Positions 27,154 through 37,198 of a stretch of 64,000 bases of DNA are shown piece by piece (positions within the stretch are counted from its first letter, which is position 1; every line of letters starts with the position of its first letter). The position numbers and the translations under genes are program-made. This stretch comes from a virus. The notes under the pieces are model-generated. The model saw only the letters and a program-made list of their open reading frames with translations, did no database searches and was not told the DNA's origin. The stretch lies in the IMG/VR virus record IMGVR_UViG_3300042544_001456, positions 57,780-121,779 of that record; one strand, given 5' to 3'.

Positions 27154-28569
27154 ATGTCAGAAAAATACAATCATATTTCGCCTACCTTTTGTGCATTGCC
27201 GTGGCTACACTTATCAAGTAGACCGGATGGAAAAATGCGAACATGTTGCACAAGTAACGCCAGCAGTGTTCAAGATCCAGACAGCAGTAACAAAATCGGT
27301 GGTGGCGAAGTTGGAGTCGTAAAGAACGACTCGGGCGTTCCTGCTAATTTTAATCATACTAGCCTAGAAGAAGCATGGAACAGCGGATATATGCGTAATG
27401 TTCGTAAGATGATGCTTCGTGGCGAAAAGCCTGCTAGTTGTCTAAAGTGTTACAAAGAAGAAGAAGCTGGACATCTTAGTAAAAGAAATTGGGAAACCGA
27501 TTATTGGGCAAGCCGCTTTGACCTACAAGAATTAGTTAATGAAACTGCCGCTGACGGTTCTATACCCCCGAAAATACGGTATATTGACTTGCGTATGGGT
27601 ACAAAGTGTCAGCTTGCTTGTGTAATGTGTAGTCCTCACGATTCGAGCGGCTGGGTAAAAGAATGGAATTCTTTGTACCCTCAAATAACAAATGAAAGAT
27701 TAAAAGGTACTAGTCAGTGGGAAAATAAAGGCAGAGTACACGGTGCTAGCTATAATTGGCATAAAAATAATCCAAAATTCTGGCAAGACTTGTTTGAACA
27801 AATTCCTCATATGTATCAACTATACTTTGCCGGAGGCGAAAGTCTTATTATAGATGAACATTATGATCTATTAGAAGAATGCATTAGACGTGGGTATGCA
27901 AAGAATATAGAGTTACGTTACAATAGCAATGCAGTTGAATGGCGTAGTGATTTATTTGATCTATGGGCAGAGTTTAAACGTGTTAGATTTCATTATAGTA
28001 TAGATGCACACGGAGAACACAATGATTATATTCGATATCCTAGTCAGTGGCAACACCAGGAAGAAGTGTTTTGGAAACTAGACAATACTGCACCTCAAGT
28101 TGAAGTAACAACGGCAACTACTATAATGGCTCTTAATATTGCTTATATACCGGAGTTTGTAAAATGGAAAACTCAACAAGGTTTTAAAAAGATAAATTCT
28201 TGGCCACTAGGAGCCGGCGGCATAAACATGCACTTTGCGTACTGGCCTCCTCAATTAAATGTAAAAGTATTGCCGAAAAATGTTAAAAAACAAATTACAG
28301 ACAAATACGAAAACGATTTTTATCCATGGATAGAAGACAATTGGCAACAGTTTACTGGAGTAAAAGAAAACAACATTTCTAAAGAACAGTTTTTAGAAAA
28401 TCCTTACGGAATTAAAAGATTCAAAGGTATTATAAATTTTATGAACAGTGAAGATTGGTCGGAAAGATTACCAGAAACAAAAGAATACATATCTCTTATT
28501 AACAAACAACGACAATGGGAAGATAAATTTTTAAAAGTTTTTCCTATCTTTACCGAGATTTTACAATGA
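27154..28569 (+). CDS. Radical SAM protein with N-terminal twitch-type cysteines (type B)
   Basis: 471 residues. FCALPWLHL starts the N-terminal auxiliary domain with Cys13, Cys31/32 (RTCCTSN), Cys96 and Cys99 (CLKC). The radical SAM motif CQLACVMC has Cys152, Cys156 and Cys159. The SAM-binding motif is AGGES (226-230), with Ser in place of Pro-adjacent residues. HYSIDAHGEHNDYIRYPSQW is the typical late strand. The C-terminal ~100 residues include ILxKFINFMNSEDWS, shared with the proteins at 30280 and 36014. The stop overlaps the next (QueC-like) start by four bases. Confidence 0.85.
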   Translation: MSEKYNHISPTFCALPWLHLSSRPDGKMRTCCTSNASSVQDPDSSNKIGGGEVGVVKNDSGVPANFNHTSLEEAWNSGYMRNVRKMMLRGEKPASCLKCYKEEEAGHLSKRNWETDYWASRFDLQELVNETAADGSIPPKIRYIDLRMGTKCQLACVMCSPHDSSGWVKEWNSLYPQITNERLKGTSQWENKGRVHGASYNWHKNNPKFWQDLFEQIPHMYQLYFAGGESLIIDEHYDLLEECIRRGYAKNIELRYNSNAVEWRSDLFDLWAEFKRVRFHYSIDAHGEHNDYIRYPSQWQHQEEVFWKLDNTAPQVEVTTATTIMALNIAYIPEFVKWKTQQGFKKINSWPLGAGGINMHFAYWPPQLNVKVLPKNVKKQITDKYENDFYPWIEDNWQQFTGVKENNISKEQFLENPYGIKRFKGIINFMNSEDWSERLPETKEYISLINKQRQWEDKFLKVFPIFTEILQ

Positions 28570-29219
28570 TAATTCCTCATAGCAAACACAATCTAAATAT
28601 TGTAGTTTTTAATAATGTTTCATCTGTGGGATTAAAAATCTCAGGGGGTGCAGATAGTGCAATTACAGGATACATACTATCTAAATATGTAGTTGAAGAA
28701 AGGCCTGACTTAAAAATTGTTCCAATAACTGTTGATCAAGAAGGCAAAGCTTTTCAAATTCAGTTTGCTAAAAAAATAGTCGAGTTTTATAAAAAAGAGT
28801 TTGGCGATATTTTTTTGGAACACGAGACAGCATATAGCCCTTTGCCAGAAGATGAAAATTATATTAAAACACAACAACTATTAACTAATAACTTATATAA
28901 AAACAATAAAATTCAATTTCATTTTGCTGGAATAACACAAAATCCTCCAAAAAACGCAATACCGAGAAGTGTATATTGGCGAGGATGGACTGATCCACCA
29001 GACAGAGAAAGACTAAAAAACATCTACGAAGGAACGGCATGTCATCCATTGATTAACTTTAATAAAAGAGATGTAGCAGAATTGTACCGTTATTTTAATG
29101 TCTTTGATACATTATTTCCTATGACTAGAAGTTGTGAGAAATACACTGACAACTTTGAAAAACATTGTGGTAATTGCTGGTTTTGTGCTGAACGTCGATG
29201 GGGATTTGATAGACTGTGA
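28566..29219 (+). CDS. QueC-like PP-loop ATP pyrophosphatase
   Basis: 217 residues. The PP-loop SGGADSA is at 26-32, after a beta strand (VGLKI). The C-terminus has a zinc-knuckle-like set: Cys190, Cys201, Cys204 and Cys207 in RSCE...CGNCWFCAERRWGF. This mirrors QueC (7-cyano-7-deazaguanine synthase), whose C-terminal SC...CGxCxxC binds zinc. ITQNPP in the middle is conserved among the three copies in this window. QueC adenylates a carboxylate and adds ammonia; QueC-like enzymes of other systems use the same chemistry on other targets. It sits inside a pair of radical SAM cassettes, not next to folE/queE, so a pathway other than queuosine is possible. Confidence 0.8.
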   Translation: MIIPHSKHNLNIVVFNNVSSVGLKISGGADSAITGYILSKYVVEERPDLKIVPITVDQEGKAFQIQFAKKIVEFYKKEFGDIFLEHETAYSPLPEDENYIKTQQLLTNNLYKNNKIQFHFAGITQNPPKNAIPRSVYWRGWTDPPDRERLKNIYEGTACHPLINFNKRDVAELYRYFNVFDTLFPMTRSCEKYTDNFEKHCGNCWFCAERRWGFDRL

Positions 29220-30265
29220 ACTATTTAAATTTAGAAGAAATTCAAAAAATACAAATAGATCATACAAGTAGATGTAATTGTGCATGTCCTCAATGTGCTA
29301 GGATGTTTAACAATACATTAAATCCTAGCATGCCAATAACTGATCTAACTGTATCAGACTATGAGATAATTTTGCAACCTTTCAAAGAGAATCAGGTAAC
29401 AATCTTTCATTGCGGAAATTACGGCGATGTGATTGCAAGTCCTACCTTTGACGCAGCTCATGAATATTGCTTAACAAAAAATGTAAAGCATGTAAGAATT
29501 GCAACAAATGGAAGTATGCGTAAGCCAGAATGGTGGGCAGAATTAGCCAAAAAGTCAGCAGAAAAGTTGTCAATTATTTTTAGTATTGACGGATTAGAAG
29601 ACACAAATCAATTATACAGAGTTGGTAGTGATTTTAATAAAATAATTAAAAATGCAGAAGCATTTATTTCGGCCGGGGGCCATGCAGAATGGGCATTTAT
29701 AGAGTTTCAACACAACTATCATCAAATTGAACAAGCACAAAACTTAGCAAACAGTCTTGGATTTAAAAAATTCACAGTTAAATATACTGCTCGTTTTGCA
29801 GATCAAGATCAAAAAAATACTGTTACAAAAAAAGGCAACGTTGTTGAGGATACTCCTACTAATCATAACAAGAAAGATAAAGATTCAATTAAAGATTTTG
29901 AAAATTATGTTTTAACAACACCGATTAGCTGTAAATATAAAATTGATAAAACTGTTTTTGTTGATATGACGATGAAACTTTGGCCGTGTTGTTGGCTTGG
30001 GGCCCCAAGTTACTTCCATCATAAAAACAAACAACAACCTAGCTTTGATCATATAAAAAATCTTTATGGGGAAAGTTTTAATGATATGAGAATACACGGT
30101 TGGGATGTACTAAAACATGACTTTTTTAATTCATATTTACACAATTCCTGGAATAATCAAGACGATACATTTAAAAGAATATATACATGCGGTAGAACTT
30201 GTGGCAAAAAATTTGAGTTTAGTAGCGGACATGGAAAAAATAAAAACGATAAGCAACTTTCTTAA
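29216..30265 (+). CDS. Radical SAM protein with SPASM-like C-terminal cysteines (type A)
   Basis: 349 residues starting with GTG at 29216, overlapping the previous stop (GTGA). The radical SAM motif is CNCACPQC (Cys20, Cys24, Cys27, with an extra Cys22). HCGNYGDVIAS replaces GGEP. FSIDGLEDTNQLYRVGSDF and EFQHNYHQIEQA are the type A blocks. The C-terminus has SCKYK, WPCCW and CGRTCGKK as auxiliary-cluster ligands. Closely resembles the gene at 26066. It pairs with the type B gene downstream. Reaction unknown. Confidence 0.85.
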   Translation: MNYLNLEEIQKIQIDHTSRCNCACPQCARMFNNTLNPSMPITDLTVSDYEIILQPFKENQVTIFHCGNYGDVIASPTFDAAHEYCLTKNVKHVRIATNGSMRKPEWWAELAKKSAEKLSIIFSIDGLEDTNQLYRVGSDFNKIIKNAEAFISAGGHAEWAFIEFQHNYHQIEQAQNLANSLGFKKFTVKYTARFADQDQKNTVTKKGNVVEDTPTNHNKKDKDSIKDFENYVLTTPISCKYKIDKTVFVDMTMKLWPCCWLGAPSYFHHKNKQQPSFDHIKNLYGESFNDMRIHGWDVLKHDFFNSYLHNSWNNQDDTFKRIYTCGRTCGKKFEFSSGHGKNKNDKQLS

Positions 30266-30279
30266 TATAGGATTTATAA

Positions 30280-31647
30280 ATGGAAAATAACGCATTTTGT
30301 CCACTGCCGTGGATGAGTTTAAATGTAAGAAATAACGGCGATGTAAGAATATGTTGTAATGCAAATGTTAGTATTAATCAGGGATTAGTAAAAACAGAAA
30401 CAGGATCGAATTACAACCTATCAACTGAAACTATACACGGATTTAGAAACAGCAATCTAATGAAAGAAGTTAGATTAGCTATGTTAAATAATGAATATCA
30501 CGAATCATGCATTAGATGTAAACGTGAAGCAGAATCAGGAATGGAAAGTAGAGCTAGTTGGGAAAGAGATATATGGGCTCATGTAATTAATAAAGAAGAT
30601 GCCATATCAAAAACGAAGCAAGATGGATCAATTGATTTAGAAGAAAATCCTATAAAATACATGGATCTTCGTTTTGGAAATCTTTGCAATTTAAAATGTA
30701 GAATGTGTGGGCCTACAGATAGCAGTCAGTGGTACGATGACAACGTATTGCTTTGGGGAAATCAATATAAAGATAGCGGGCAAACTGTAAAATTAATAAA
30801 AACAGCAAACGGAAAGCATAAACCCGAAGTTGATATCTATTCTTGGTACGAAAAGCCTGCTTTTTGGAAGGAAATGGAACAAGAAATTCCTACAATAGAA
30901 CGATTATACATCGTTGGAGGGGAACCTTTATTAATAGACCAACATTACGAGTTTTTACAAAAGTGCATAGATGCCGGAAGATCTAAATCTATTGTGATAG
31001 AATACAATACAAATATTACTAATATTCCAGAACGTGCTTGGAATATTTGGAAGCATTTTGAACGTATACAAATTGGAATGAGTGTTGATGCTGTAGGACC
31101 AATAAACGATTATATAAGAAATCCTAGCAAATGGCACAAGATAGAAGAAAATATGCGAAAATTAGACGCTGCTGAAGGAGATTTTAAAATATGGTGGGCT
31201 GCTACTATACAAGCATATAATCTAGTTCACTTGCCTGATATGATGCTTTGGAAAATCAAACAAAAATTTAAAAGAATTAATGTTGAGGTGCAACACAAGC
31301 CGGTAATAAGTCCGCATCCTTTACATAATCCAAAGTTCTTAAATATTCAAATATTTCCAAAAGAAAGTAAGCAGTGGATAGAAAATTACTTTGAACAAAA
31401 AAAGATTGAAGCTAAAGCAGAGATTTCGTTGCTAGATTTAACCGAAAAAGAAAAATCGGAAAACTTTAAGTATTTTTGTAAGATATTAGATCAATATATA
31501 AAATTTATGAACTCAGAAGATCATTCTAAAGATTTAGAAAAGTTTTGGTATTATACAAATACATTAGATAAGTCAAGAAAAGAAAAACTAAAAGATGTAT
31601 GCGAAAAAACATGGGCATTGTTAAAAGGCGATGTATATGGATTATAA
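30280..31647 (+). CDS. Radical SAM protein with N-terminal twitch-type cysteines (type B)
   Basis: 455 residues. FCPLPWMSLNV opens the auxiliary domain: Cys7, Cys25/26 (RICCNAN), Cys77 and Cys80 (CIRC). CNLKCRMC gives radical SAM Cys136, Cys140 and Cys143; VGGEP is at 212-216. The barrel ends with IGMSVDAVGPINDYIRNPS. The tail contains YIKFMNSEDHSKDL, the shared type B C-terminal block. It starts after TATAGGAT and overlaps the PLP enzyme downstream by 11 bases. Same order (type A then B) as the 26066/27154 pair. Confidence 0.85.
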   Translation: MENNAFCPLPWMSLNVRNNGDVRICCNANVSINQGLVKTETGSNYNLSTETIHGFRNSNLMKEVRLAMLNNEYHESCIRCKREAESGMESRASWERDIWAHVINKEDAISKTKQDGSIDLEENPIKYMDLRFGNLCNLKCRMCGPTDSSQWYDDNVLLWGNQYKDSGQTVKLIKTANGKHKPEVDIYSWYEKPAFWKEMEQEIPTIERLYIVGGEPLLIDQHYEFLQKCIDAGRSKSIVIEYNTNITNIPERAWNIWKHFERIQIGMSVDAVGPINDYIRNPSKWHKIEENMRKLDAAEGDFKIWWAATIQAYNLVHLPDMMLWKIKQKFKRINVEVQHKPVISPHPLHNPKFLNIQIFPKESKQWIENYFEQKKIEAKAEISLLDLTEKEKSENFKYFCKILDQYIKFMNSEDHSKDLEKFWYYTNTLDKSRKEKLKDVCEKTWALLKGDVYGL

Positions 31648-32512
31648 TAACTTAAGTGTAGAAAAGTTTTTAACATCTAGAATTCCTCCTATGTTAGTTG
31701 GTAAAATTATTGGGTTTCGAGATTCTCTAGATATGAAAGAATATCCAACAGATAGCAATCAATATACAAAATACTTTATAGAAAAAGTTACAGCTTGGAT
31801 TAAAAATTCTAAATTAAATAATATTAAAAATTTAGAGTCTTTTAAATTTACTGATGCTATATTAGGTGTTTCACAGCAAATAGACGAACTGCATTACAGA
31901 TACAGTAATAAGTTAGTAATATTCGAAGGCGAGTATGCATATCATTGGAGATTAAATCCAAAAATTTTAAAAGTAACACATTATTCTGCAATACCGTCAG
32001 GATCAGTTCTAGTTATTTCTTATCCTTCTGTTAAAACAGCAGGGAATATACCCGACATAGATCGACTCTTAGACTTTTGTTACAAAAACTCTATCGACGT
32101 TCACATAGATGCAGCATGGCTAGGACAGTGTAAAAACATTGATATAGATTTGTCACATTCTGCTATCAAGACGTTTTCAATTAGCCTAAGTAAAGCCTTT
32201 TCGATGGGATCTCAAAGAATTGGTGTTCGATACAGTAAAGAACAAATCGATGGTCCTATAAATATTATGAATAACTTTGGATATAATAACGTAAGCGACA
32301 TGTGGATTGGGTGTAATATGATAGACAGGTTTGGCTCGGACTTTTGGTGGAAAAATTATAATAAAGAATATACAAAAGTTTGCAAAGATTTTAAATTAGA
32401 AGAAACTGATTCTATAAATATTGCATCTCATAATGGAACTTTTGTAAGTGTTAGAACTCCTTTAAGAATGCTAGTTGATAATAGATTTGACGCAAGGGGA
32501 TATAATGTCTGA
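31637..32512 (+). CDS. PLP-dependent enzyme, fold-type I (aminotransferase-like)
   Basis: The ATG at 31637 is preferred over 31631 because AAAAGGCG then has normal spacing. 291 residues. VHIDAAWLGQC holds Asp158 for the pyridine nitrogen, and FSISLSKAFSMGSQRIGVRY holds Lys186 as the Schiff-base lysine; SYPSVKTAG precedes them. This matches the aspartate-aminotransferase superfamily, probably class I/II or V, but the chain is shorter than the usual 350-400 residues. It may transaminate or decarboxylate an amino acid or a keto-sugar. It is the third gene in the second radical SAM A/B cassette, where the first cassette has a QueC-like gene. Confidence 0.75.
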   Translation: MDYNNLSVEKFLTSRIPPMLVGKIIGFRDSLDMKEYPTDSNQYTKYFIEKVTAWIKNSKLNNIKNLESFKFTDAILGVSQQIDELHYRYSNKLVIFEGEYAYHWRLNPKILKVTHYSAIPSGSVLVISYPSVKTAGNIPDIDRLLDFCYKNSIDVHIDAAWLGQCKNIDIDLSHSAIKTFSISLSKAFSMGSQRIGVRYSKEQIDGPINIMNNFGYNNVSDMWIGCNMIDRFGSDFWWKNYNKEYTKVCKDFKLEETDSINIASHNGTFVSVRTPLRMLVDNRFDARGYNV

Positions 32513-33725
32513 TAAAGAATATCAATCTCGTAGACCGATGATGTGTAAAGCCCCGTGGAGCCAACTTAACATTGGTCCATTGGGAGATTTAAAATTATGC
32601 ACAGTTGGCAAAAAACACGGGTCATATATTAGCGAGGTAGCATCATTAACTGACTATTACAACAATGACATAATAAATGGCATTCGTAATAAATTTAAAA
32701 AAGGTGAATGGCCAAGTGCATGTGTAGCTTGCAAAGACAATAGAGAAAATGGAATTCCTGCCCATATAGACAACGATCATTATGTTAATCTTCCTTGGTC
32801 GGATGAAAATTTTAATTCTTCGAGAAAGCAAATTTTATCACTAGAGTATACTCCAAGTAACTTATGTAATCAAAGCTGTGCTATGTGCGGAAGTATCTAT
32901 AGCAGTAAATGGATAGGACTAGATAAACGTGCAAAAAAAGAAGGTTTAGAATTTAGAGAAAATTCTGGATTATCAAACTTACATACAAAGGCTTTCCAGG
33001 CCACCGACGACGACATGAAAAAGATTTTAGAAGTGTTACCGTCGATTAAGTTTTTACTTATTAAAGGGGGCGAGCCCTTTGCAGATCCAAGAAATATAAG
33101 AGTTTTAAAAGAAATTGTAGATAAAAAATACGAAATGCGTATTTTAATTGTTTCTAATTGGGCAGTAATTACAGAAGAAATTTGGGACATTTTAGAAAAG
33201 TTAAATAAAAATCCCAATGTTGAATTATTAGTTACTGCAAGTCTTGACGGCACAGGAAAAATCTACGAATGGATACGTAGTACTCCTTATGAACAAACAC
33301 TTGAAAATATGGAAACATATTTAAGAAGAACAGGAAAAAGAGTTATAGCAAGTAGTACAGTTTCACTCTATACATTATGGACTCTTAAGGAATCAGCAAA
33401 CGAGTTGTTAAAAACAGGATTAGTAGATGTATTTGCTTATTACTATGTTTTTCTTCCAAAGTATTCTGCATATAGTATCGTTCCACAAAACGACATAGAT
33501 AGATTAGTAAATGATTTTTTTAACAATACAGAATATTTAAAAAATCCTATAATTTTTGAAAGAACAGAAAGATTAAAGACTTTAAAATATTCGGCAACTG
33601 ATGAAGACAATTCTCATGCATTGCGATGGATCGATTATATTAATTCTCTAAGAGGATTTAACATTTATGATTATAATCCAGAATTAGCAAATTGGGCAAC
33701 TAAGGTAAAACAAAATGCAAGATAA
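32505..33725 (+). CDS. Radical SAM protein with N-terminal twitch-type cysteines (type B)
   Basis: The start at 32505 has AAGGGGA upstream; it overlaps the PLP gene by 8 bases. 406 residues. MCKAPWSQLNI with Cys14, Cys32, Cys73 and Cys76 (CVAC) forms the N-terminal set. CNQSCAMC gives Cys121, Cys125 and Cys128, and IKGGEP lies at 186-191. LLVTASLDGTGKIYEWIRST is the late strand. The C-terminal tail (residues ~330-406) is Tyr/Asn rich. It is the first of three adjacent radical SAM genes, with 11-base overlap to the next. Confidence 0.83.
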   Translation: MSDKEYQSRRPMMCKAPWSQLNIGPLGDLKLCTVGKKHGSYISEVASLTDYYNNDIINGIRNKFKKGEWPSACVACKDNRENGIPAHIDNDHYVNLPWSDENFNSSRKQILSLEYTPSNLCNQSCAMCGSIYSSKWIGLDKRAKKEGLEFRENSGLSNLHTKAFQATDDDMKKILEVLPSIKFLLIKGGEPFADPRNIRVLKEIVDKKYEMRILIVSNWAVITEEIWDILEKLNKNPNVELLVTASLDGTGKIYEWIRSTPYEQTLENMETYLRRTGKRVIASSTVSLYTLWTLKESANELLKTGLVDVFAYYYVFLPKYSAYSIVPQNDIDRLVNDFFNNTEYLKNPIIFERTERLKTLKYSATDEDNSHALRWIDYINSLRGFNIYDYNPELANWATKVKQNAR

Positions 33726-34938
33726 TCTTGGATGTAAAAGAAGTTCTCATGAAATAGTATTCAGACCGTTAGAAAATACAGTATGTCTTTGTTGTAAAAT
33801 GCATCCTGGTGCAGAAATGTTTACAGACGACCTTGAAAAAATAAAAACAGATTTGCAAAATGGTATAAAAAATAATTCTTGTAATACTTGTTGGAAAGCT
33901 GAGTTTTCTAAAAATAAATCGTGGAGAATGCACGGCAACGAACATTACGAAAAACGACCGAACAAATATCAAATTGAACTTTACTTTGACAATACCTGTG
34001 ATTCTGCTTGTGTCTATTGTAGTAGAATTTACAGTAGTAAATGGGAACAAGAAATATTAAATACAAGTGTTGAGCCGCCAACGTGGGCTGACAGAGAAAT
34101 AAAAAATAAACATACTCCTAAAAAATATGCTGACTATGTTTTTAATTATATTTCCGAAGTTGCTAAAAATAAAAAAGAAGATGACTATTACGAAATAATA
34201 CTCTTAGGAGGAGAGCCTTTACTAATGAGTATAAACAAAAAAGAACTGTTGGATTTGACCATTGAGAGTTTTTATAAAAATACAGATCCGAATACATATC
34301 TCTTATTAACTATACAAACAAATGCAAATACTCCTCCTAAGATAATGGATAAGTGTTTAGAAAAAATGAGTTTTTACAAACAAAAATATCCAAATTTAAA
34401 TTACTTAATATCTATCAGTGCTGAAAGTGTTGGACAAAATTTTGAATATATTAGATATGGATGCTCTTACGATAGATTTGTTGAAAATTTTAAAAAGTGG
34501 GCAAATACAGGATATTTAATGAGTACAAACATGGCAATAAATCCAATATCTATAACAATGTTGCCTGACTATTTTAATTTTTTAATTTATATTACTATGA
34601 AATACAAAATTAAAATTGATGTAAAAGCCAATATTGTTTACACTCCGGGTATAACAGTAGGATTTCTTGACGACAGATTTAAAAAGTATGTTAAAAGATC
34701 TATAAAAATTGTAAATAAATTTAGAAATCGATTTGATAACTACGAAGAAATTATTGAAAATTTGCAAGTAGTATATAATACAATCGGCTCAGATATAACA
34801 TTACGTAGAATTAAACAATTTAGTGAAGCAATTGAGTATTTTAGCAAAGTAAGAAAACTGTCACTAAAAGATGTAAACCCATTATTACAAGACTATATTA
34901 ACGAAAAATTAAAATACTACGAATATTACGAGGAGTAA
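33715..34938 (+). CDS. Radical SAM protein with N-terminal twitch-type cysteines (type B)
   Basis: 407 residues. The N-terminal domain carries Cys7, Cys24, Cys26/27 (CLCCKMH), Cys56 and Cys59 (CNTC). The radical SAM motif CDSACVYC has Cys95, Cys99 and Cys102; LGGEP is at 164-168. The IYSSKW after the cluster is shared with the gene at 32505, so these two are neighbouring paralogues. LISISAESVGQNFEYIRYG is the late strand. It is followed by a type A gene after 2 bases with GAGGAG as ribosome binding site. Confidence 0.83.
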   Translation: MQDNLGCKRSSHEIVFRPLENTVCLCCKMHPGAEMFTDDLEKIKTDLQNGIKNNSCNTCWKAEFSKNKSWRMHGNEHYEKRPNKYQIELYFDNTCDSACVYCSRIYSSKWEQEILNTSVEPPTWADREIKNKHTPKKYADYVFNYISEVAKNKKEDDYYEIILLGGEPLLMSINKKELLDLTIESFYKNTDPNTYLLLTIQTNANTPPKIMDKCLEKMSFYKQKYPNLNYLISISAESVGQNFEYIRYGCSYDRFVENFKKWANTGYLMSTNMAINPISITMLPDYFNFLIYITMKYKIKIDVKANIVYTPGITVGFLDDRFKKYVKRSIKIVNKFRNRFDNYEEIIENLQVVYNTIGSDITLRRIKQFSEAIEYFSKVRKLSLKDVNPLLQDYINEKLKYYEYYEE

Positions 34939-34940
34939 AC

Positions 34941-36050
34941 ATGTATTCATCACCTATAACTATGCTTCATTTTGAACCGACTAGTGCGTGTAATGCAAGA
35001 TGTCCGCAATGTCCTAGGACGTTTGAAACTAGTCTAGAAACTTATCCACGCTTAAATATTTCAGAGTGGAATGCAGTTGACTTAAAAAATACATTAGCTC
35101 ATCCTTTCTTTAAAGACATCGAAACGGTACTAATAAATGGAAATTTTGGAGATATTGTAATGCACACTAATCCAAAATCGATAATAGAAGTATTTGTTGA
35201 ATTAAATTTTAAAATCAATATACATACAAACGGCGGAGCACAATCATTAGAATTTTGGAAATGGTTAGGCGAACAGCCAAATGTTGAAGTAAGATTTGGT
35301 ATTGATGGATTAGAAGATACCCATCATTTGTATAGAAGAAATACTTCTTTTTCGCGAGTTATACAAAATGCAAAAGCATACATTGAATCTGGTGGTATAG
35401 CTAGATGGGAGATGACTCTTTTTAAACACAATGCACATCAAATAGATGAATGCAAAAAACTAGCATTTGACCTCAAGTTTACCGAATTTGCTACAAGAGA
35501 ATCAACAAGATTTAAAGAAAAAAAATTATCAGTAGTAGATAAAAATTTAGAACATTCATACTTTTTAGAACCATATAATATTAAAAATAACGACATTGTA
35601 CGAGATACTAAACACTTTGATAAAAAATGGCACAAATATTATGGTGCCGATGTTGGGTATGCAAATAGTTTAGAAAGTCCTAAGATAGTGAGAAAAGGAA
35701 AAATATCTTGTAATGCTTTAAATGAAAACAGTGTGTTTTTATCGTACGATCAGAGACTTTGGCCGTGTTGTCATACTGCAATAGGATTCGAACAAGACTA
35801 TAAACAAAATATACTATATGATAGTATAGTTGAAATTTTTAAAGATTCTATAAGAAAGGATTATTTTTTTAACAATGTAATATTAAATCCGATAGATAGG
35901 ATATTAGATCAAGTTAAAATTTTTAAAAAGATCAAAGAAACATGGAAATCTGATAATGTTTGTACTAGTTGCATAATAAATTGCAAAAAAGATTCTTATA
36001 TGTATAAACAATATCAAACACACAATTGTTCAAATATATCTGAAAATTGA
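34941..36050 (+). CDS. Radical SAM protein with SPASM-like C-terminal cysteines (type A)
   Basis: 369 residues. CNARCPQC near the start gives Cys17, Cys21 and Cys24. INGNFGDIVMH replaces GGEP. FGIDGLEDTHHLYRRNTSF and FKHNAHQIDECK are the type A blocks. The C-terminus has SCNAL, WPCCHTA and CTSCIINCKK, the auxiliary-cluster set. It ends the 34.7 kb rightward run; its last 37 bases overlap the end of the leftward gene from 37198, a convergent overlap with no hairpin terminator visible. Confidence 0.85.
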   Translation: MYSSPITMLHFEPTSACNARCPQCPRTFETSLETYPRLNISEWNAVDLKNTLAHPFFKDIETVLINGNFGDIVMHTNPKSIIEVFVELNFKINIHTNGGAQSLEFWKWLGEQPNVEVRFGIDGLEDTHHLYRRNTSFSRVIQNAKAYIESGGIARWEMTLFKHNAHQIDECKKLAFDLKFTEFATRESTRFKEKKLSVVDKNLEHSYFLEPYNIKNNDIVRDTKHFDKKWHKYYGADVGYANSLESPKIVRKGKISCNALNENSVFLSYDQRLWPCCHTAIGFEQDYKQNILYDSIVEIFKDSIRKDYFFNNVILNPIDRILDQVKIFKKIKETWKSDNVCTSCIINCKKDSYMYKQYQTHNCSNISEN

Positions 36051-37198
36051 GGATAGTTTTTAAAAAAATCTTGATTTCTATAAGCATCGGTCTGAGTTAT
36101 ATATGATTTTAAACTCGGAAGTAAATGACTGTCATCCTTGCTATTCATGTAATTTTTGATGTATTCTAAACTTTCATTTATCTTTTTAATATTACAATTT
36201 TTTTGATAATCAACAAATTTTAAAGTGATTCTTTCTTTAATATGCTGTGGTAATACTGTAACAGATAAGTTTTCGGGATATGTCAAGTGTGTAGGATTCA
36301 TTATTTTAACTGACGAAGGATCGTTGTCGTGCCACCATTGCATACTTTCTGGCATGTACCAAACATTCAATAAACTTATAGTACTTCTTAAAAATACATG
36401 AAATCCATGTTCTTTTTTAAGTTCTAAAAATCTTTTTGTAACTGCTTCGGTTGTTTCAAATTTTGCAGGCCAACGTATATATTCAGATTCTGCAGGATTT
36501 GCACTATCAAAACTTAATGCAAATTCAACTTGTTTAAATTTTTTCCATTTTTCAACCCAACTGTCTTTTGGCATTATTGTACAATTAGTTGAATAATTTA
36601 ATAAAATGTCACTACAGTCTCTTTCCTCAAGCATTTTATCAACTAATAGCCATTGATCTTTTGTTAATAATGGTTCTCCGCCTGTAAATTTTATATGTAC
36701 TAGATCGTTTATAAATGGAAAGATGTTTGATATGTCACTTTTGCTGTGTTCAACAGTGTTAAGAGTGGACCCGTACATCTCTTTTTCTTCTTTAAACCAT
36801 TTCCACGCATAACGACTGTCGCACATCCTACATGCAAGATTACAATCGTTGCTAATAGCAAGCTCTATCCAACGAATAGTTGGATTTGTTAGATTAACTA
36901 GCTCGTCTATAGGAAGATCTTTGTTTTCGTGGTAACGTTCTCGCAGACTTTTTTTACCGGCTGCTTCTTCTTGATAGCATCTAATGCAGCCCGGCACAGT
37001 GTCTCCGGCTAGCATTTTTTGTCGAATATCAGTCATCCACTCGCCATAAAACACTTCACTCAATGTTTTATTGTTAAGATTGTTTTCTACTGGTCTAAAT
37101 TTTTCTGCAAATCTGCAACACGGCTTAACTCGTCCTGTAGGATCGATAAACTGATGGTTCCAAGCCATGCTGCAAAAAGTTTTACTTGGTATATGCAT
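36014..37198 (-). CDS. Radical SAM protein with N-terminal twitch-type cysteines (type B)
   Basis: 394 residues on the minus strand. FCSMAWNHQFIDPTG carries Cys9, then Cys27/28 (KPCCRF), Cys71 and Cys74 (CIRC). CNLACRMC holds Cys119, Cys123 and Cys126; FTGGEP is at 171-176. VEFALSFDSANPAESEYIRW is the late strand. The YIKNYMNSKDDSH tail is the shared type B ending. It overlaps the QueC-like gene upstream in its operon by 17 bases. Same family as the genes at 27154 and 30280. Reaction unknown. Confidence 0.85.
   Translation of the reverse strand: MHIPSKTFCSMAWNHQFIDPTGRVKPCCRFAEKFRPVENNLNNKTLSEVFYGEWMTDIRQKMLAGDTVPGCIRCYQEEAAGKKSLRERYHENKDLPIDELVNLTNPTIRWIELAISNDCNLACRMCDSRYAWKWFKEEKEMYGSTLNTVEHSKSDISNIFPFINDLVHIKFTGGEPLLTKDQWLLVDKMLEERDCSDILLNYSTNCTIMPKDSWVEKWKKFKQVEFALSFDSANPAESEYIRWPAKFETTEAVTKRFLELKKEHGFHVFLRSTISLLNVWYMPESMQWWHDNDPSSVKIMNPTHLTYPENLSVTVLPQHIKERITLKFVDYQKNCNIKKINESLEYIKNYMNSKDDSHLLPSLKSYITQTDAYRNQDFFKNYPQFSDIFEQLCV

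Noticed and set aside
36014-36050. Frameshift at the convergent overlap
   Set aside because: Both radical SAM genes keep full motifs and end naturally; a 37-base tail overlap is tolerable in a phage.
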